DNA from: Arcuatula senhousia
Lineage: Eukaryota > Mollusca > Bivalvia > Mytilida > Mytilidae
Length of the DNA: 64,000 nt
NCBI GenBank assembly: GCA_963971305.1
Contig: OZ020308.1
Location: 29,789,275-29,853,274 of the forward strand
Reading direction: 5' to 3'
Made by a program: the position numbers and the translations under genes. The notes below the pieces were generated by a model. It was not told where the DNA came from, did no database searches, and was given only the letters and a program-made list of their open reading frames with translations. Below are positions 48,898-61,450 of the stretch, piece by piece (within the stretch, counting starts at the first letter, position 1; each line of letters starts with the position of its first letter).

Positions 48898-49927
48898 TCT
48901 TAGTATTCTGTAGTGTGAACTTGTCCGCTCGATTTAAAGAACATCTTTGAAGGTAGGAAGCTGAAACTTCATATATCAAGAGTATGGAGTGTGAAATTGT
49001 GTAATCAGATTTTTTCGTCAAAATTAAACGCCCCCTTATAGGGTAAATAGGGGCCTGAAAATGGCTCCTCGAAATCAAAGTTTTATTTTTAATGGCATTT
49101 GTAAACCGGCTGGTATATTGAAAATCTGTTTGTATATAAAATAGGTACTTACAAGAGGTATCATACAAAAAAAGAATTTTGAAAATCGGACTTACCGTTT
49201 TCAAAATTGTGCGAAAATTCGAAAAAAGGGGAGATAATTGAATACCACATTATTTAAAATTATATCAAATCTTTAGTATTTCTAGGTAAAATTTTATAAA
49301 TTAAATATCGCTGACAACTTTTATACAGGTATTGGTGTAGAAAGTTAGTGATATGCCAAGATAATTTTATGGTCTCGGAAAAAAATTTGGTTGACTTTCA
49401 AAATGGCCGACCATTTCCCGCCAAAATTGAAACTTGCTCCGAATTTGATGAAAAATGGATTATAAGGTAATAGTGATATGCCGAGTTAATTTTTGGTATC
49501 GAAATTTTTTTATCGACCGAAATTGTCAAAATGGCCACCACTTCCGGTAAAAATTCAACTTGCTCCGATTTAAACGAAAATTTATATCGAGGGGTTTTAA
49601 AGGATGCCGATTTGAAGTGCGTTGTCGAAAAATTCAAAATGGCCGCCACTTCCGGTAAAAATTCAACTTGCTCAGATTTTAACGAAAATTGATATCTAGG
49701 GGTTTTATAGCATGGCGAATTTATGTGCGTTGTCAAAAATGTCGAAAAATTCAAAATGGCCGCCACTTCCGGTAAAATTTAACTTATTCCGATTCTAACG
49801 AAAATTGATATCTAAGCATTATAATGGATGGCGAACAGAAAAAAAATATCAACTAAGCCAGATAACAACAAAGAGGGGTACGTGAGGGGACATTTGTGAC
49901 TCGCTTTGCGATCACAATTATACCTAG
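48898..49927 (+). mobile_element. V-body element, G-class tail
   Basis: CTTAGTATTCTGTAGTGTGA then ACTTGTCCGC. An S-like unique region precedes units of about 115 bp with AAAATGGCCGCCACTTCCGG and TCAACTTGCTC. The tail is GAGGGGACAT, hairpin GTGACTCGC/GCGATCAC with a one-base larger loop, and CTAG at 49924-49927. Confidence 0.72.
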
Positions 49928-49929
49928 TT

Positions 49930-49978
49930 ATGTCCCCGAACACGAAGTGTCGGGGACATATTGTTTTTGCTCGGTTTC

Positions 49979-50009
<31 letters not shown>

Positions 50010-50080
50010 GTCGCCCAAAACAAAGTTTGGGAGACTTATTGTTTTTGCACCGTTTCTTATTATTATTTTTTATTATTATT
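49930..50080 (+). mobile_element. Head stack: G then C
   Basis: G head at 49930 with a long (TTA)n, then a C head at 50008 (AAGTCGCCCAAAAC, AAA, GTTTGGGAGACTT). Tails: C at 50535; G at 52023 after a T-class element. Confidence 0.7.
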
Positions 50081-50535
50081 CTTTTCCTTACTTAATCATG
50101 AACTTGTCCGACATATTTTATGAAAACGCTTTGACCAATAAAGATCAAGCTTGCAGAGGTGGATGGAGGGGCACCCAAAGGTGTGTAATCCACTTTTGAA
50201 ATTTTCAAGATGGCCGCCATTTTCAAAATGGCCGCCGTTTAAGATTTTTGGGCCCCTCTCAGATCTCGGAGATGGGTGGATGGATTTTAATGAAAATTGG
50301 TACAATGATAGAGTGATCCTTCCTGAGCAACATGCCGAAAAAAAATTTGACACGAACGCCGCCATTTTAAAATGGCGGCCGTTTTACCAAACCCGCCCCC
50401 CAAAAACGTCAACTTTGTCCGATTTCAACGAAATTTGATTTCTAGACTTATTTTGATGCACTGATTTGAATGGAATACTACCCAAGGCGATTTTGGGCGA
50501 CTTATGTGTTGGCATCCCAACACAATCAGCACTAG
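50081..50535 (+). mobile_element. W-body element, C-class tail
   Basis: CTTTTCCTTACTTAATCATG then AACTTGTCC. The body has AAGATGGCCGCCATTTTC, CCCCTCTCAGATCTC, AACGCCGCCATTTT and AAATGGCGGCCGTTTTACC. Tail GATTTTGGGCGACTT, hairpin GTGTTGG/CCCAACAC and CTAG at 50532-50535. Confidence 0.74.
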
Positions 50536-50546
50536 TTATTATTATT

Positions 50547-51104
50547 ATATCTCCCAAACACTATGTTTGGGAGATATATTGTTTTTTCTCTGTTTCTTAT
50601 TATTATTCTTCTTTTTTTTCTTCTTCCGGACATGAACGTGTCCGCGTGGTTTCTCAAAAACTACTCAATGGTTCTTTATGAAATTTTGTAAGGTGATAGA
50701 GTGGGTCCCAAAGGTGTGCATGCAATTTTCAAAAATTTCAAAATGGCTGCCGTTTCCATGGAAACAGGTAGAGGTCATAATATAGGACATTGCGATATAT
50801 CGGTTACCTAGGTGCGCAGGGTTCTGAAATTTTGTAGGTGAGTAGAGCAAAAGGAGCTCTTTAATAATACGAAAAAAAATTTCGGAGCGATATTTACGGT
50901 TTTCGAGTTATTCACGAAAATGTGATTCTTCGGTCCAAAAATGGGAAGATTGTAAAAATGCTACGATTTTGACAAAATTTGGTATCTAGGGGTTTCAAAC
51001 GATGGCGAGTAAGGATGCGATGTCAAAATTTATGCAAGAGTGAAAGTTTGCGTACGTTTGGGAGATATTTTTGTGTTGGGCATCCCCAACACAGTCAACA
51101 CTTG
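50547..51104 (+). mobile_element. Complete P-body element with T-class head
   Basis: Head ATATCTCCCAAAC/GTTTGGGAGATAT; body from about 50608 (CTTCTTCCGGACATGAACG); tail GTTTGGGAGATAT, hairpin, CTTG at 51101-51104. Closely related to 41059-41616. Confidence 0.77.
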
Positions 51105-51116
51105 TTATTATTATTA

Positions 51117-52023
51117 TTTTTCTCGGTATTCTGGATCGTGAACTTGTCCACCTAATTTTTTCGACATCTTTTAAGGTAGGAAGCTGAAAATTCATAAATC
51201 AAGAGTATGGAATGGGAGATTGTGCTTTTTGTATTTTTCGCCGAAATCGAACGACCCCATATAGGAAAAAAAAAGGGCCTCAAAATGGCTCCTCGAAACT
51301 GAAGTTGAATTTTTCCTGGCATTTCTGATCCGGCAGGGGTAGGAAAAATTCCCTTATAGGTTAAGTGCGGATATACAATACCTTTCATTTAAAAAAAAAT
51401 TTTTGAAAATCGGACATACCGTTTTCAAAATTTTGCAAAAAATCGAAAATTATTTTTTTTGTAAGATTGAGTTATCTTTCTTTGTACCATATATTTTGTG
51501 ATATTAATGAAAAAAATTCTCAACTTTGTTATTTCTTAATGAAAATTGGTTTACAAGGTAATAGTGGTATGCCGAGTTCAATTTTGGAATCGGAATTTTT
51601 TTCTGGGCCGCCATTTTCAAAATGGCCGCCATTTCCCGCCAAAATTAAAATTACTCCGATTTTAATGAAAATTGGTATATAAGGTAATAGTGGTATGGCA
51701 AGTTGATTTTTGACATCAAATTCTTTTTATCGTCGGCCATTTTCAAAATGGCCGCCGTTTCCCACCAAAATTAAATTTACTCAGATTTTAACGAAAATTG
51801 GTATATAAGGTAATATATGTATAGTGAGTTGATTTTTGACATCGAAATATTTTTATTGTCGGCCATTTTAAAAATGGCCGCCGTTTCCCGCCAAAATTAT
51901 ACTTACTCCTATTTTGATGAAAATTGGATAAATTAAGTTATCTCAAATGCCAAGAGACATTGACAAAGAGGGGTACGTGAGGGGACATTTTTGTGACTCG
52001 CTTGCGATCACAATTAGAACTAG
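51117..52023 (+). mobile_element. S-body element, G-class tail
   Basis: TCTCGGTATTCTGG start; units near 51609, 51738 and 51865; tail ending CTAG at 52020-52023. Pairs with the G head at 49930. Confidence 0.72.
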
Positions 52024-52031
52024 TTATTATT

Positions 52032-52690
52032 ATGTCTCCCAAACGAAAGTTTGGAGACATATTGTTTTTACTCCGTTTCTTATTATTATTATTATTCTTT
52101 TTCTTCTTTCTCCGCGGCATGAAACTGTCCATGCGAGTTCTCAGAAATTGCTTGACGGATTTGCACGAAACATTGTATGATGGTAGATGGGTCTTTGAAG
52201 TAAATCCTAACCTATTAGGAATTTCCAAGATGGCCGCCATTTTCAAAATGGCCGCCATTACATAAGGGTACCCCAAAATTATCTCAAAAACTACTGGACG
52301 GATTTCGACCAAATTTGGACGTTCATTGACAAAATTAAAAAGGACTTGATTGGTGAAAAAAAAATTTCAAGATGGCCGCCATTTTCAAAATGGCTGCTAC
52401 TGAAAATAGGCAAAATTTGAAAATGTCAACCGATTTGCATGAAACTTAGTATATTAACAGAACAGGGTAAGGCGACCTCAAATCTGTAAACAAAATTTTC
52501 AAGATGGCCGCCATTTCAAAATGGCCGCCATCCAAAGTTGTAAAAATTGACCAATTTCAACCAATGCTTCAATTTCAACAACATTTTGTATCTAGAGGTT
52601 TTTATGAATGGTGAAATAGAATACGGTGTCAAAAATGCGTTCGTTTGGGAGACATTTTGTGTTGGGCATCCCCAACACAGTCAGCACTTG
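52032..52690 (+). mobile_element. Complete Q-body element with M-class head
   Basis: A close copy of 35239-35905 (CTTTCTCCGCGGCATGAAAC; AAGATGGCCGCCATTTTC), with intact head, tail and CTTG end. Differences are scattered substitutions and repeat-length changes, so both copies are probably fairly recent. Confidence 0.78.
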
Positions 52691-52698
52691 TTATTATT

Positions 52699-53248
52699 AT
52701 GTCTCCCAAACGAAAGTTTGGAGACATATTGTTTTTACTCTGTTTCTTATTATTATTATTATTATTATTATTCTTTTTCTTCTTTCTCCCGCCATGAACG
52801 TGTCCGTACCGTTTCTTCAAAACGCCTCGAAGGATTTTAACGAAACATTGTAGGAAGGTAGATGGGTTACTAGAGTTGCGGAGGGACTTTTAAAAAATTT
52901 CAAAATGGCTGCCGTTTCCGTGTAATTGGCGAAAGTTCATAATATAGGACATTGCAATATCTCGGTAACCTAGGTGCGTAGGAGGCTGAAATTTTGTAGG
53001 TGAATAGAGCAAAAGGAGCTCTTTAATAATACGAAAAAAAATTTTGAAGCGATATTTACGGTTTTCGAGTTATTTGCGAAAATGTGATTTTACGGGCCCG
53101 AAAATGCCAAAATTGTCAAAATGCTTCGATTTCGACAAAATTTTGTATGTAGGGGTTTTAAAAGATGGTGAATCAGAATATGATGTCAAAAATGGGTTCG
53201 TTTGGGAGACATTTTTGTGTTGGGCATCCCCAACACAGTCAGCACTTG
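52699..53248 (+). mobile_element. Complete Q-prime-body element with M-class head
   Basis: Head ATGTCTCCCAAACG; body CTTTCTCCCGCCATGAACG; tail CGTTTGGGAGACAT, hairpin GTGTTGGG/CCCAACAC, CTTG at 53245-53248. Confidence 0.77.
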
Positions 53249-53260
53249 TTATTATTATTA

Positions 53261-54289
53261 TTTTTCTCGGTATTCTGGATCGTGAACTTGTCCACCTTAT
53301 TTTTTCGACATCTTTTAAGGTAGGAAGCTGAAAATTCATAAATCAAGAGTATGGAATGGGAGATTGTGCTTTTTGTATTTTTCGCCGAAATCGAACGACC
53401 CCATATAGGTAAAAAAAGGGCCTCAAAATGGCTCCTCGAAACCGGAGTTGAATTTTTCCTGGCATTTCTGATCCGGCAGGGGTAGGAAAAATTCCCTTAT
53501 AGGTTAAGTGCGGATATACAATACCTTTCATTTAAAAATTTTTTTTTGAAAATCGGACTTACCGTTTTCAAAATTTTGCAAAAAATCGAAAATTATTTTT
53601 TGTAAGATTGAGTTATCTTTCTTTGTACCATATATTTTGTGATATTAATGAAAAAAATTCTGAACTTTGTTATTTCTTAATGAAAATTGGTTTACAAGGT
53701 AATAGTGGTATGCCGAGTTCAATTTTGGAATCGAAATTTTTTTTGGGGCGGCCATTTTAAAAATGGCCGCCATTTCCCGCCAAAATTAAAATTACTCCGA
53801 TTTAAATGAAAATTGGTATATAGGGTAATAGTGGTATGGCGAGTTGATTTTTGACATCAAATTTTTTTATCGTCGGCCATTTTCAAAATGGCCGCCGTTT
53901 CCCGCCAAAATTAAAGTTATTCTGATTTTGATGAAAATTGGTTTACAAGGTAATAGTGGTATGCCAAGTTCAATTTTGGAATCGAAATTTTTTTGGGGGC
54001 CGCCATTTTAAAAATGGTCGCCGTTTCCCGCCAAAATTAAAGTTATTCTGATTTTGATGAAAATTGGTTTACAAGGTAATAGTGCTATGCCAAGTTCAAT
54101 TTTGGAATCGAAATTTTTTTGGGGGCCGCCATTTTAAAAATGGTCGCCGTTTCCCGCCAAAATTAAACTTACTCCTATTTTGATGAAAATTGGATAAATT
54201 AAGTTATCTCAAATGCCAAGAGACATTGACAAAGAGGGGTACGTGAGGGTACATTTTTGTGACTCGCTTGCGATCACAATTAGAACTAG
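53261..54289 (+). mobile_element. S-body element, G-class tail, head not found
   Basis: TCTCGGTATTCTGG start. Minisatellite near 53750-54150, with two neighbouring units nearly identical (GGGGGCCGCCATTTTAAAAA at about 53997 and 54121). The tail is slightly mutated (GAGGGTACAT) and ends CTAG at 54286-54289. Confidence 0.68.
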
Positions 54290-54295
54290 TTATTA

Positions 54296-55295
54296 TTCTT
54301 CTTCTTTTTTCTTTTTTTTCTTTCCGTAGAACGGTGTCTGCGCGTTTTCTCAGAGATGCATTGCCCAATCAATATGAAACTTTGGGAACATATAAAGGGT
54401 GACCTGAAGTTTTGCAAACAGCTTTTATAATTTTCAAAATGGCCGCCGTTTCCTTGGAAACAGGAAAAGGTCATTATATAGGACATTGTGATATCTCGGT
54501 AACCTAGATGCGCAGGATTCTGAAATTTTGTAGGTGAATAGAGCAAAACATTCTCTTTAATAATACGAAAAAAAATTTTGAAGCGATATTTACGGTTTTC
54601 AAGATATAGATAAAAATGTGATTTTAAGGGTGATAATAGGATCAAAATTTTAATAAAAATTTCAAAGTGGTCTTATTATGATGAAAATTGGTATACTGAT
54701 AGATTATGATGTTGCGAGTAATATTCTATAACTAAAATTAAAATTTGACGATGGCAGCAATTTTGATTCCAAGATGGCCGCCAAAATTTCAAAGTGGTCT
54801 GATTGTGATGAAAATTGGTATACTGATAGATTATGATGTTGCGAGTAATATTCTATAACTAAAATCAAAATTTGACGATGGCGGCTATTTTGATTCCAAG
54901 ATGGCCGCCAAAATTTCAAAGTTGTCTGATTGTGATGAAAATTGGTATACTGATAGATTATGATGTTGCGAGTAATATTCTATAACTAAAATTTAAATTT
55001 GACGGTGGCGGCCATTTTGAATCCAAGATGGCCGCCAAGATTTCAAAGTGGTCTGATTATGATGAAAATTGCTGTACTGATAGATTATGATGTTCCGAGA
55101 AATATTCTATAACTAAAATTAAAATTTGACGATTGCGGCCATTTTGAATCCAAGATGGCCGCCAAAATGTCAAAGTGGTCTGATTTACATGAGAATTTAT
55201 ATATAGTTTTTTTTTGACATGCTGAAGAGAATAATGGCAATGGAAGTTTGTTTTGGAGACATTCTGTGTTGGCATGCCAACACAATCATACCTAG
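54296..55295 (+). mobile_element. X-body element with variant M-class tail
   Basis: Starts CTTCTTCTTTTTTC then CTTTCCGTAGAACGGTGTC. The first half resembles P (TTTCCTTGGAAAC, TTTACGGTTTTCAAG). Four units of 120-130 bp follow with CCAAGATGGCCGCCAAAATT and TGATGAAAATTG. The tail is TTTTGGAGACAT, a perfect hairpin GTGTTGGCATGCCAACAC and CTAG at 55292-55295. No paired full head. Confidence 0.7.
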
Positions 55296-55312
55296 TTATT
55301 ATTATTATTATT

Positions 55313-55439
55313 AAGTCGCCAAAACAAAGTTTGGGAGACTTATTGTTTTTGCACCGTTTCTTATTATGTCCCCGAACACGAAGTGTCGAGGACATATTGT
55401 TTTTGCTCGGATTCTTATTATTTTTTTTATTATTATTAT
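55313..55439 (+). mobile_element. Head stack: C then G
   Basis: C head at 55313 (AAGTCGCCAAAAC) and G head at 55366. They open a compact, fully balanced block: G closes at 56834, another G element at 56843-57776 opens and closes, then C closes at 58244. Confidence 0.72.
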
Positions 55440-56834
55440 TCTTAGTATTCTGTAGTGTGAACTTGTCCGCTCAATTTAAAGAACATCTTTGAAGGTAGGA
55501 AGCTGAAACTTCATATATCAAGAGTATGGAGTGTGAAATTGTGTAATCAGATTTTTTCGTCAAAATAAAACGCCCTCTTTTAGGGTTAATAGGGGCCTGA
55601 AAATGGCTCCTCAAAATCAAAGTTTTATTTTTAATGGCATTTGTAAACCGGCTGGTATATTGAAAATCTGTTTATATATAAAATAGGTACTAATAAGAGG
55701 TATCATTCAAAACAAGAATTTTGAAAATCAGACTTTCCGTTTTCAAAATTTTGCAAAAATTAGAAAAAAGGGGAGATAATTGAATACCACATTATTTGAA
55801 ATTATATCAAATCTTTAGTATTTCTAGGTAAAATTTAAAAATTAAATATCGTTGACGACTTGTATACAGGTGTTGGTGTAGAAAGTTAAAGTGATATGCC
55901 AAGATGATTTTTTGGTCTCGAAAAAAATTTGGTCGATTTTCGAAAAGGTCGACCGTTTCCCGCCTAAATTGAAACTTGCTCCGAAATAGATGAAAATTGG
56001 TTTATAAGGTAATAGTGATATACCGATTTAATATTTGGTATCGAAATTTATTTAATCGACCGCAATTTTCAAAATGGCCGCCACTTCCGGTAAAAATTCA
56101 ACTTGCTCCGATTTAAACGAAAATTGATATCGAGGGGTTTTAAAGTATGCCGAATTGAAGTGCGTTGTCGAAAATGTAGAAAAATTCAAAATGGCCGCCA
56201 CTTCCGGTAAAAATTCAACTTGCTCAGATTTTTAGGAAAATTGATATTTAGGGGTTTTATAGCATGGCGAATTTATGTGCGTTGTTGAAAATGTCGAAAA
56301 ATTCAAAATGGCCGCCACTTCCGATAAAAATTCAACTTGCTCAGATTTTAACGAAAATTGATATTTAGGGGTTTTATAGCATGGCGAATTTATATGCGTT
56401 GTCGAAAATGTCGAAAATTTCAAAATGGTCGCCACTTCCGGTAAATAAAAATTCAACTTGCTCAGATTTTTAGGAAAATTGATATCTAGGGGTTTTATAG
56501 CATGGCAAATTTATGTGCGTAGTTAAAAATGTCGAAAAATTCAAAATGGCCGCCACTTCCGGTAAAAATTCAACTTGCTCAGATTTTAACGAAAATTGAT
56601 ATTTAGGGGTTTTATAGCATGGCAAATTTATGTGCGTTGTCGAAAATGTCGAAAAATTCAAAATGGTCGCCACTTCCGGTAAAATTTAACTTATTCCGAT
56701 TTTAACGAAAATTGATATCTAAGCATTATAATGGATGGGGAACAAAAAATTTTTATCAACTAAGCCAGATATAAACAAAGAGGGGTACGTGAGGGGACAT
56801 TTGTGACTCGCTTTGCGATCACAATTATACCTAG
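55440..56834 (+). mobile_element. V-body element, G-class tail
   Basis: CTTAGTATTCTGTAGTGTG start. Six units of about 113-121 bp with AAAATGGCCGCCACTTCCGG (near 56071, 56191, 56304, 56421, 56542, 56659). The tail hairpin is GTGACTCGC/GCGATCAC, ending ATACCTAG at 56834. Confidence 0.74.
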
Positions 56835-56842
56835 TTATTATT

Positions 56843-57776
56843 ATGTCCCCGACCACGAAGTGTCGTCGGGGACATATTGTTTTTACTCCGTTTCTTATTT
56901 TTCTTATTATTATACTTTTTTCTTATTCCTCCGTCAACCTGATGTACGAACTTGTCCGACTATCTCCTCGGACATAGGTGAACTGATCGATTTGAAACTT
57001 GGAGGGGTGATAGGTGCCAAGGTCCTACAGTGTTTTTTGCGATTTATTATTTCAAAATGGCCGCCATTTCCAAGATGGCCGCCAAAAACCGAAAAACTAT
57101 TACCTTATTTTTCTTGCAAACCACAAGATGAAATTCAACGAAACTTGGTATACATGTTCAGAAACATAATTGGAAACTTTTTGGGCAAACAAAAATTTCG
57201 CGAGTGGCGGCCATTTTGAAAAATGGCCTAAAAAGTGCAAAAATGTAAACATTGTCCGATTTCAACGAAACTTGGTATAGAGGATATATGGGTGATGGTG
57301 ATTCACGGCGCATTGTCGGAATTTCTGTATTTGTAACCATTTTCAAGATGGCCGCCGAAAATTGCGGAACATGTAAACATTGTCCGATTTCAATGAATTT
57401 TGGTATACAGGGTATATGGGTGATGGCGACTGAGGGCATTGTTGAAATTTCTGTAATGGACCCCATTTTCAAGATGGCCGCTGAAAATTGCGAAAAATGT
57501 AAACATTGTCCGATTTCAACGAAACTTGGTATACAGGATATATGGGTGATGGCGACTCACAGCGCATAATCGGAATTTCCGTAATGGCTGCCATTTTCAA
57601 GATGGCTGCCGAAAATCGCGAAAAATGTAAACATTGTCCAATTTTAACGAAACTTGGTACACAGGGTATATGGGTGATGGCGACTCACTGCGCATTGTCG
57701 GAAATCTGTTGAAGAGGACAGACATTATATGAGAACGGGAGGGGACATCCCACGTTTCGGGAAACGCAAATTTTAA
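56843..57776 (+). mobile_element. Complete Z-body element with G-class head
   Basis: Head ATGTCCCCGACCACG; body from about 56913 (CCTGATGTACGAACTTGTCC); units with TGTAAACATTGTCCGATTT at about 57244, 57370, 57499 and 57628. Tail GGGAGGGGACAT, hairpin CGTTTCGGGAAACG, TTTTAA at 57771-57776. Confidence 0.76.
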
Positions 57777-57792
57777 TTCTTCTTATTATTAT

Positions 57793-58244
57793 TCTTTTCC
57801 TTACGTGATCGTGAACTTGTCCGCCACATTTTTTGAAAACGCTTTCACCAAACAAGATAAAACCTGCTGAGATGGGTGGAGGGTCACTCAGAGGTGTGCA
57901 ATCCACTTTTGAAATTATCAAGATGGCCGCCATTTTCAAAATGACCGCCGTTTAAGATTTTTTGACCCCTCTCAGATCTCAGAGATGGGTGGATTTTAAT
58001 GAAAATTGGTACACTAGTAGAGTGATCCTTCCTGAGCATTATGGCGAAAAAAGAATTGACGCGAACGCCGCCATTTTAAAATTGCGGCCGTTTTACCGCA
58101 CCCGCCCCTCAAAAACGTCAACTTTGTCCGATTTCAACGAAATTTGATTTCTAGACTTATTTTGATGCACTGATTTGAATGGAATACTATCCAAGGCGAT
58201 TTTGGGCGACTTATGTGTTGGCATCCCAACACAATCAGCACTAG
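57793..58244 (+). mobile_element. W-body element, C-class tail
   Basis: CTTTTCCTTACGTGATCGTG then AACTTGTCC. It follows a Z tail directly with only a TTATTATTATT spacer and no head. Tail GATTTTGGGCGACTT, hairpin, CTAG at 58241-58244. Pairs with the C head at 55313. Confidence 0.75.
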
Positions 58245-58248
58245 TTAT

Positions 58249-58691
58249 TCTTCTGATTCTTTATCGTAAAGTTGTCCTCCTTAATACAAGAAAACGGTCC
58301 AAGGAAATTGAATAACACTTGTAAGATTGGATAGTGAGTCATTCAAAGTTTTGTAATGTACTTTTAAAATTTTCAACATGGCCGCCGTTTCAAAATGGCG
58401 GCCATCGGAAAAAGTGGGCAGAATTTTTTTTTTCATCGGATCGTCTTGAAAATTAGTCATCTGGGTAAAGCGGGTATACTGAGCTCAAATCTGAGACCGG
58501 ATTTGGAATCCGAGTTATGGTTTTAAAATGGCGGCCATTTTACTACACCCGCCCCCTAAAAACGTCAACGTTGTCCGATTTCAACGAAATTTGATTTCTA
58601 GACTTATTTTGATGCACTGATTTGAATGGAACTCTATCCAAGGCGATTTTGGGCGACTTGTGTGTTGGCATCCCAACACAATTATACCTAG
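58249..58691 (+). mobile_element. R-body element, C-class tail
   Basis: CTTCTGATTCTTTATCGTAA then AGTTGTCCTCC; body and tail as in other R copies; CTAG at 58688-58691. No adjacent head. Confidence 0.72.
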
Positions 58692-58705
58692 TTATTATTA
58701 TTATT

Positions 58706-59089
58706 AAGTTGCCCAAAACATAGTTTTGGGGACTTATTGTTTTTGCAACGTTTCTTATTATTAAGTCGCCCAAAACAAAGTTTGGGAGACTTATTGTTTT
58801 TGCACCGTTTCTTATTATTATTATTATTCTTATTATTATTCTTCTGATTCTTTATCGAGAATTTGTCCTCCCTAATACAAGAAAACGGTCCAAGGAAATT
58901 GAATAACAGTTTGGGAGACTTATTGTTTTTGCACCGTTTCTTATTAAGTCGCCCAAAACAAAGTTTGGGAGACTTTTTGTTTTTGCACCGTTTCTTATTA
59001 TTATTATTATTATTATTATTAAGTCGCCCAAAACAAAGTTTGGGAGACTTATTGTTTTTGCACCGTTTCTTATTATTATTATTATTATT
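58706..59089 (+). mobile_element. C-class head stack with a truncated R fragment
   Basis: C heads at 58706 and 58763, an R body start at 58841-58908 that breaks after GAATAACA, then the right half of a C head (GTTTGGGAGACTT) at 58909, followed by full C heads at 58946 and 59021. Counting the half head there are five heads, and five R-body tails of class C follow (59531, 59981, 60450, 61445, 61887). Confidence 0.7.
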
Positions 59090-59531
59090 CTTCTGATTCT
59101 TAATCGTGAAGCTGTCCTCCCTAATACAAGAAAACGGTTCAAGGAAATTGAATAACACTTGTTGGATTGGATAGTGGGTTACCTAAAGGCGTGCAATCAA
59201 GTTTTGAAATTTTCAAGATGGCCGTCGTTTCAAAATGGCGGCCATCGGAAAAAGTGGGCGGAATTTTTTTTTTCATCGGATCGTCTTGAAAATTGGTCAT
59301 TTGAGTAAAGCGGGTATGCTGAGCTCAAATCTGCGACCGGATTTGGAATCCGACTTACGGTTTTAAAATGGCGGCCATTTTACTACACCCACCCCCTAAA
59401 AATGTCAACTTTGTCCGATTTCAACGAAATTTGATTTCTAGACTTATTTTGATGCACTGATTTGAATGGAACTCTATCCAATGCGATTTTGGGCGACTTA
59501 TGTGTTGGCATCCCAACACAATTATACCTAG
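59090..59531 (+). mobile_element. R-body element, C-class tail
   Basis: CTTCTGATTCTTAATCGTGA then AGCTGTCCTCC; AAGATGGCCGTCGTTTC; tail with CTAG at 59528-59531. Confidence 0.74.
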
Positions 59532-59538
59532 TTATTAT

Positions 59539-59981
59539 TCTGATTCTTTATCGTAAAGTTGTCCTCCCTAATACAAGAAAATGGTTCAAGGGAATTGAAT
59601 AACACTTGTTGGATTGGATAGTGGGTCACTCAAAGGCGTGTAATGCACTTTTGAAATTTTCAAGATGGCCGCCGTTTCAAAATGGCGGCCGTCGGAAAAA
59701 GTGGGCGGAAAATTTTTTTTCATCGGATCGTCTTGAAAATTGGTCATCTGGATAAAACGGGTATACTGAATTCAAATCTGCGACCAGATTTGAAATCCGA
59801 CTTCCGGTTTCAAAATGGCGGCCATTTTACTACACCCGCCCCCCTTAGAAATGTGAACTTTGTCCGATTTCAATGAAATTTTATTTCTATACATATTTAA
59901 TTGCACTGAATGGGAAGAAAAAGTATCCAAGGCGATTTTGGGCGACTTGTGTGTTGGCATCCCAACACAAATTATAGCTAG
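59539..59981 (+). mobile_element. R-body element, C-class tail
   Basis: TCTGATTCTTTATCGTAAAG start; AAAATGGCGGCCGTCGG and CACCCGCCCCCC inside; tail ends ATTATAGCTAG at 59981. Confidence 0.74.
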
Positions 59982-60007
59982 TTATTATTATTATTCTTAT
60001 TATTATT

Positions 60008-60450
60008 CTTCTGATTCTTTATCGAGAATTTGTCCTCCCTAATACAAGAAAACGGTCCAAGGAAATTGAATAACACTTGTGAGATTGGATAGTGGGGCAC
60101 TCAAAGTTGTGTAATGCACTTTTAAAATTTTCAAGATGGCCGCCGATTCAAGATGGCGGCCATCGGAAAAAGTGGGCGGAAATTTTTTTTTTCATCGGAT
60201 CGTCTTGAAAATAGGTCATCTGGGTAAAGTGGGTATGCTGAGCTCAAATCTGCGACCGGATATGAAATCCGACTTACGATTTTAAAATGGCGGCCATTTT
60301 ACTACACCCGCCCCCTTAAAACGTCAACTTTGTCTGATTTCAACGAAATTTTATTTCTAGACTTATTTTGAAGCACTGATTTGAATGGAACTCTATCATA
60401 GGCGATTTTGGGCGACTTGTGTGTTGGCATCCCAACACAATTATACCTTG
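60008..60450 (+). mobile_element. R-body element, C-class tail
   Basis: CTTCTGATTCTTTATCGAGA start; AAGATGGCCGCCGATTCAAG; tail GATTTTGGGCGACTT, hairpin and CTTG at 60447-60450. Confidence 0.74.
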
Positions 60451-60461
60451 TTATTATTATT

Positions 60462-60993
60462 AAGTCCACCAAACAACGTTTGGGGACTTATTGTTTTTGC
60501 ACCGTTTCTTATTATTATTATTCTTCCGATTCTTCCGCTTAGTCGTGAACTTGTCCGGAGATCCCAGAGAAAACGATTCCACATATCAATGTGAAACTTG
60601 GCAGGATAATAGATTGTAAAGAAAGGAAGCTTCGTTGACAATCGGAATTTTCAAAATGGCCGCCGTTTCCATGGAAACAGGAAAATGGACTAAATATTGG
60701 ACATTGCAATATCTCTGTAACCTAGGTGCGCAGGGTTCTGACTTTTTGTAGGTTGATAGAGCAAAACATTCTCTTTAATAATATGAAAAAAAAATTTGAA
60801 GCGATATTTACGGTTTTCGAGATATAAATAAAAATGTGATTTTAAGGGAGATAATCGGGTCAAAATTTTCAAAGTGCTCCGATTTACTTGAAAATTGATA
60901 TTTAGGGTTTTTTTGACATGCTGCAGAGAATAGTGGCAAATACGGGTCGTTTGGGGGACTTTGTGACTTGCTTGCAATCACAGTTAATACTTG
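60462..60993 (+). mobile_element. Complete Y-body element with variant C-like head
   Basis: Head AAGTCCACCAAAC/CGTTTGGGGACTT; body from about 60522 (CTTCCGATTCTTCCGCTTAG, GTGAACTTGTCC) with a P-like middle. The tail is GTTTGGGGGACTT, then hairpin GTGACTTGC/GCAATCAC and CTTG at 60990-60993. The tail hairpin is the G-class stem with both strands changed so that pairing is kept. Confidence 0.76.
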
Positions 60994-61000
60994 TTATTAT

Positions 61001-61445
61001 TCTTCTGATTCTTAATCATGAAGCTGTCCTCCCTAATACAAGAAAACGGTTCAAGGAAATTGAATAACACTTTTTGGATTAGATAGTGGGTCACTCAAAG
61101 GCGTGTAATCAAGTTTTGAAATTTTCAAAATGGCCGCCGTTTCAAAATGGCGGCCGTCGGAAAAAGTGGGCGGAAATTTTTTTTTCATCGGATCGTCTTG
61201 AAAATTTGTCATCTGGGTGAAGCATGTATGCTGAGTTCAAATCTGCGACCAGATTTGAAATCCGACTTCCGGTTTCAAAATGGCGCCCATTTTACTACAC
61301 CCGCCCCCCTAAAAATGTGAACTTTGTCCGATTTCAATGAAATTTGATTTCTATACATATTTTATTGTACTGAATTGGAAAAAATAAAATCCCAGGCGAT
61401 ATTGGGCGACTTGTGTGTTGGCATCCCAACACAAATTATAGCTAG
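61001..61445 (+). mobile_element. R-body element, C-class tail
   Basis: CTTCTGATTCTTAATCATGA start; AAAATGGCCGCCGTTTC; tail GATATTGGGCGACTT, hairpin, CTAG at 61442-61445. Confidence 0.74.
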
Positions 61446-61450
61446 TTATT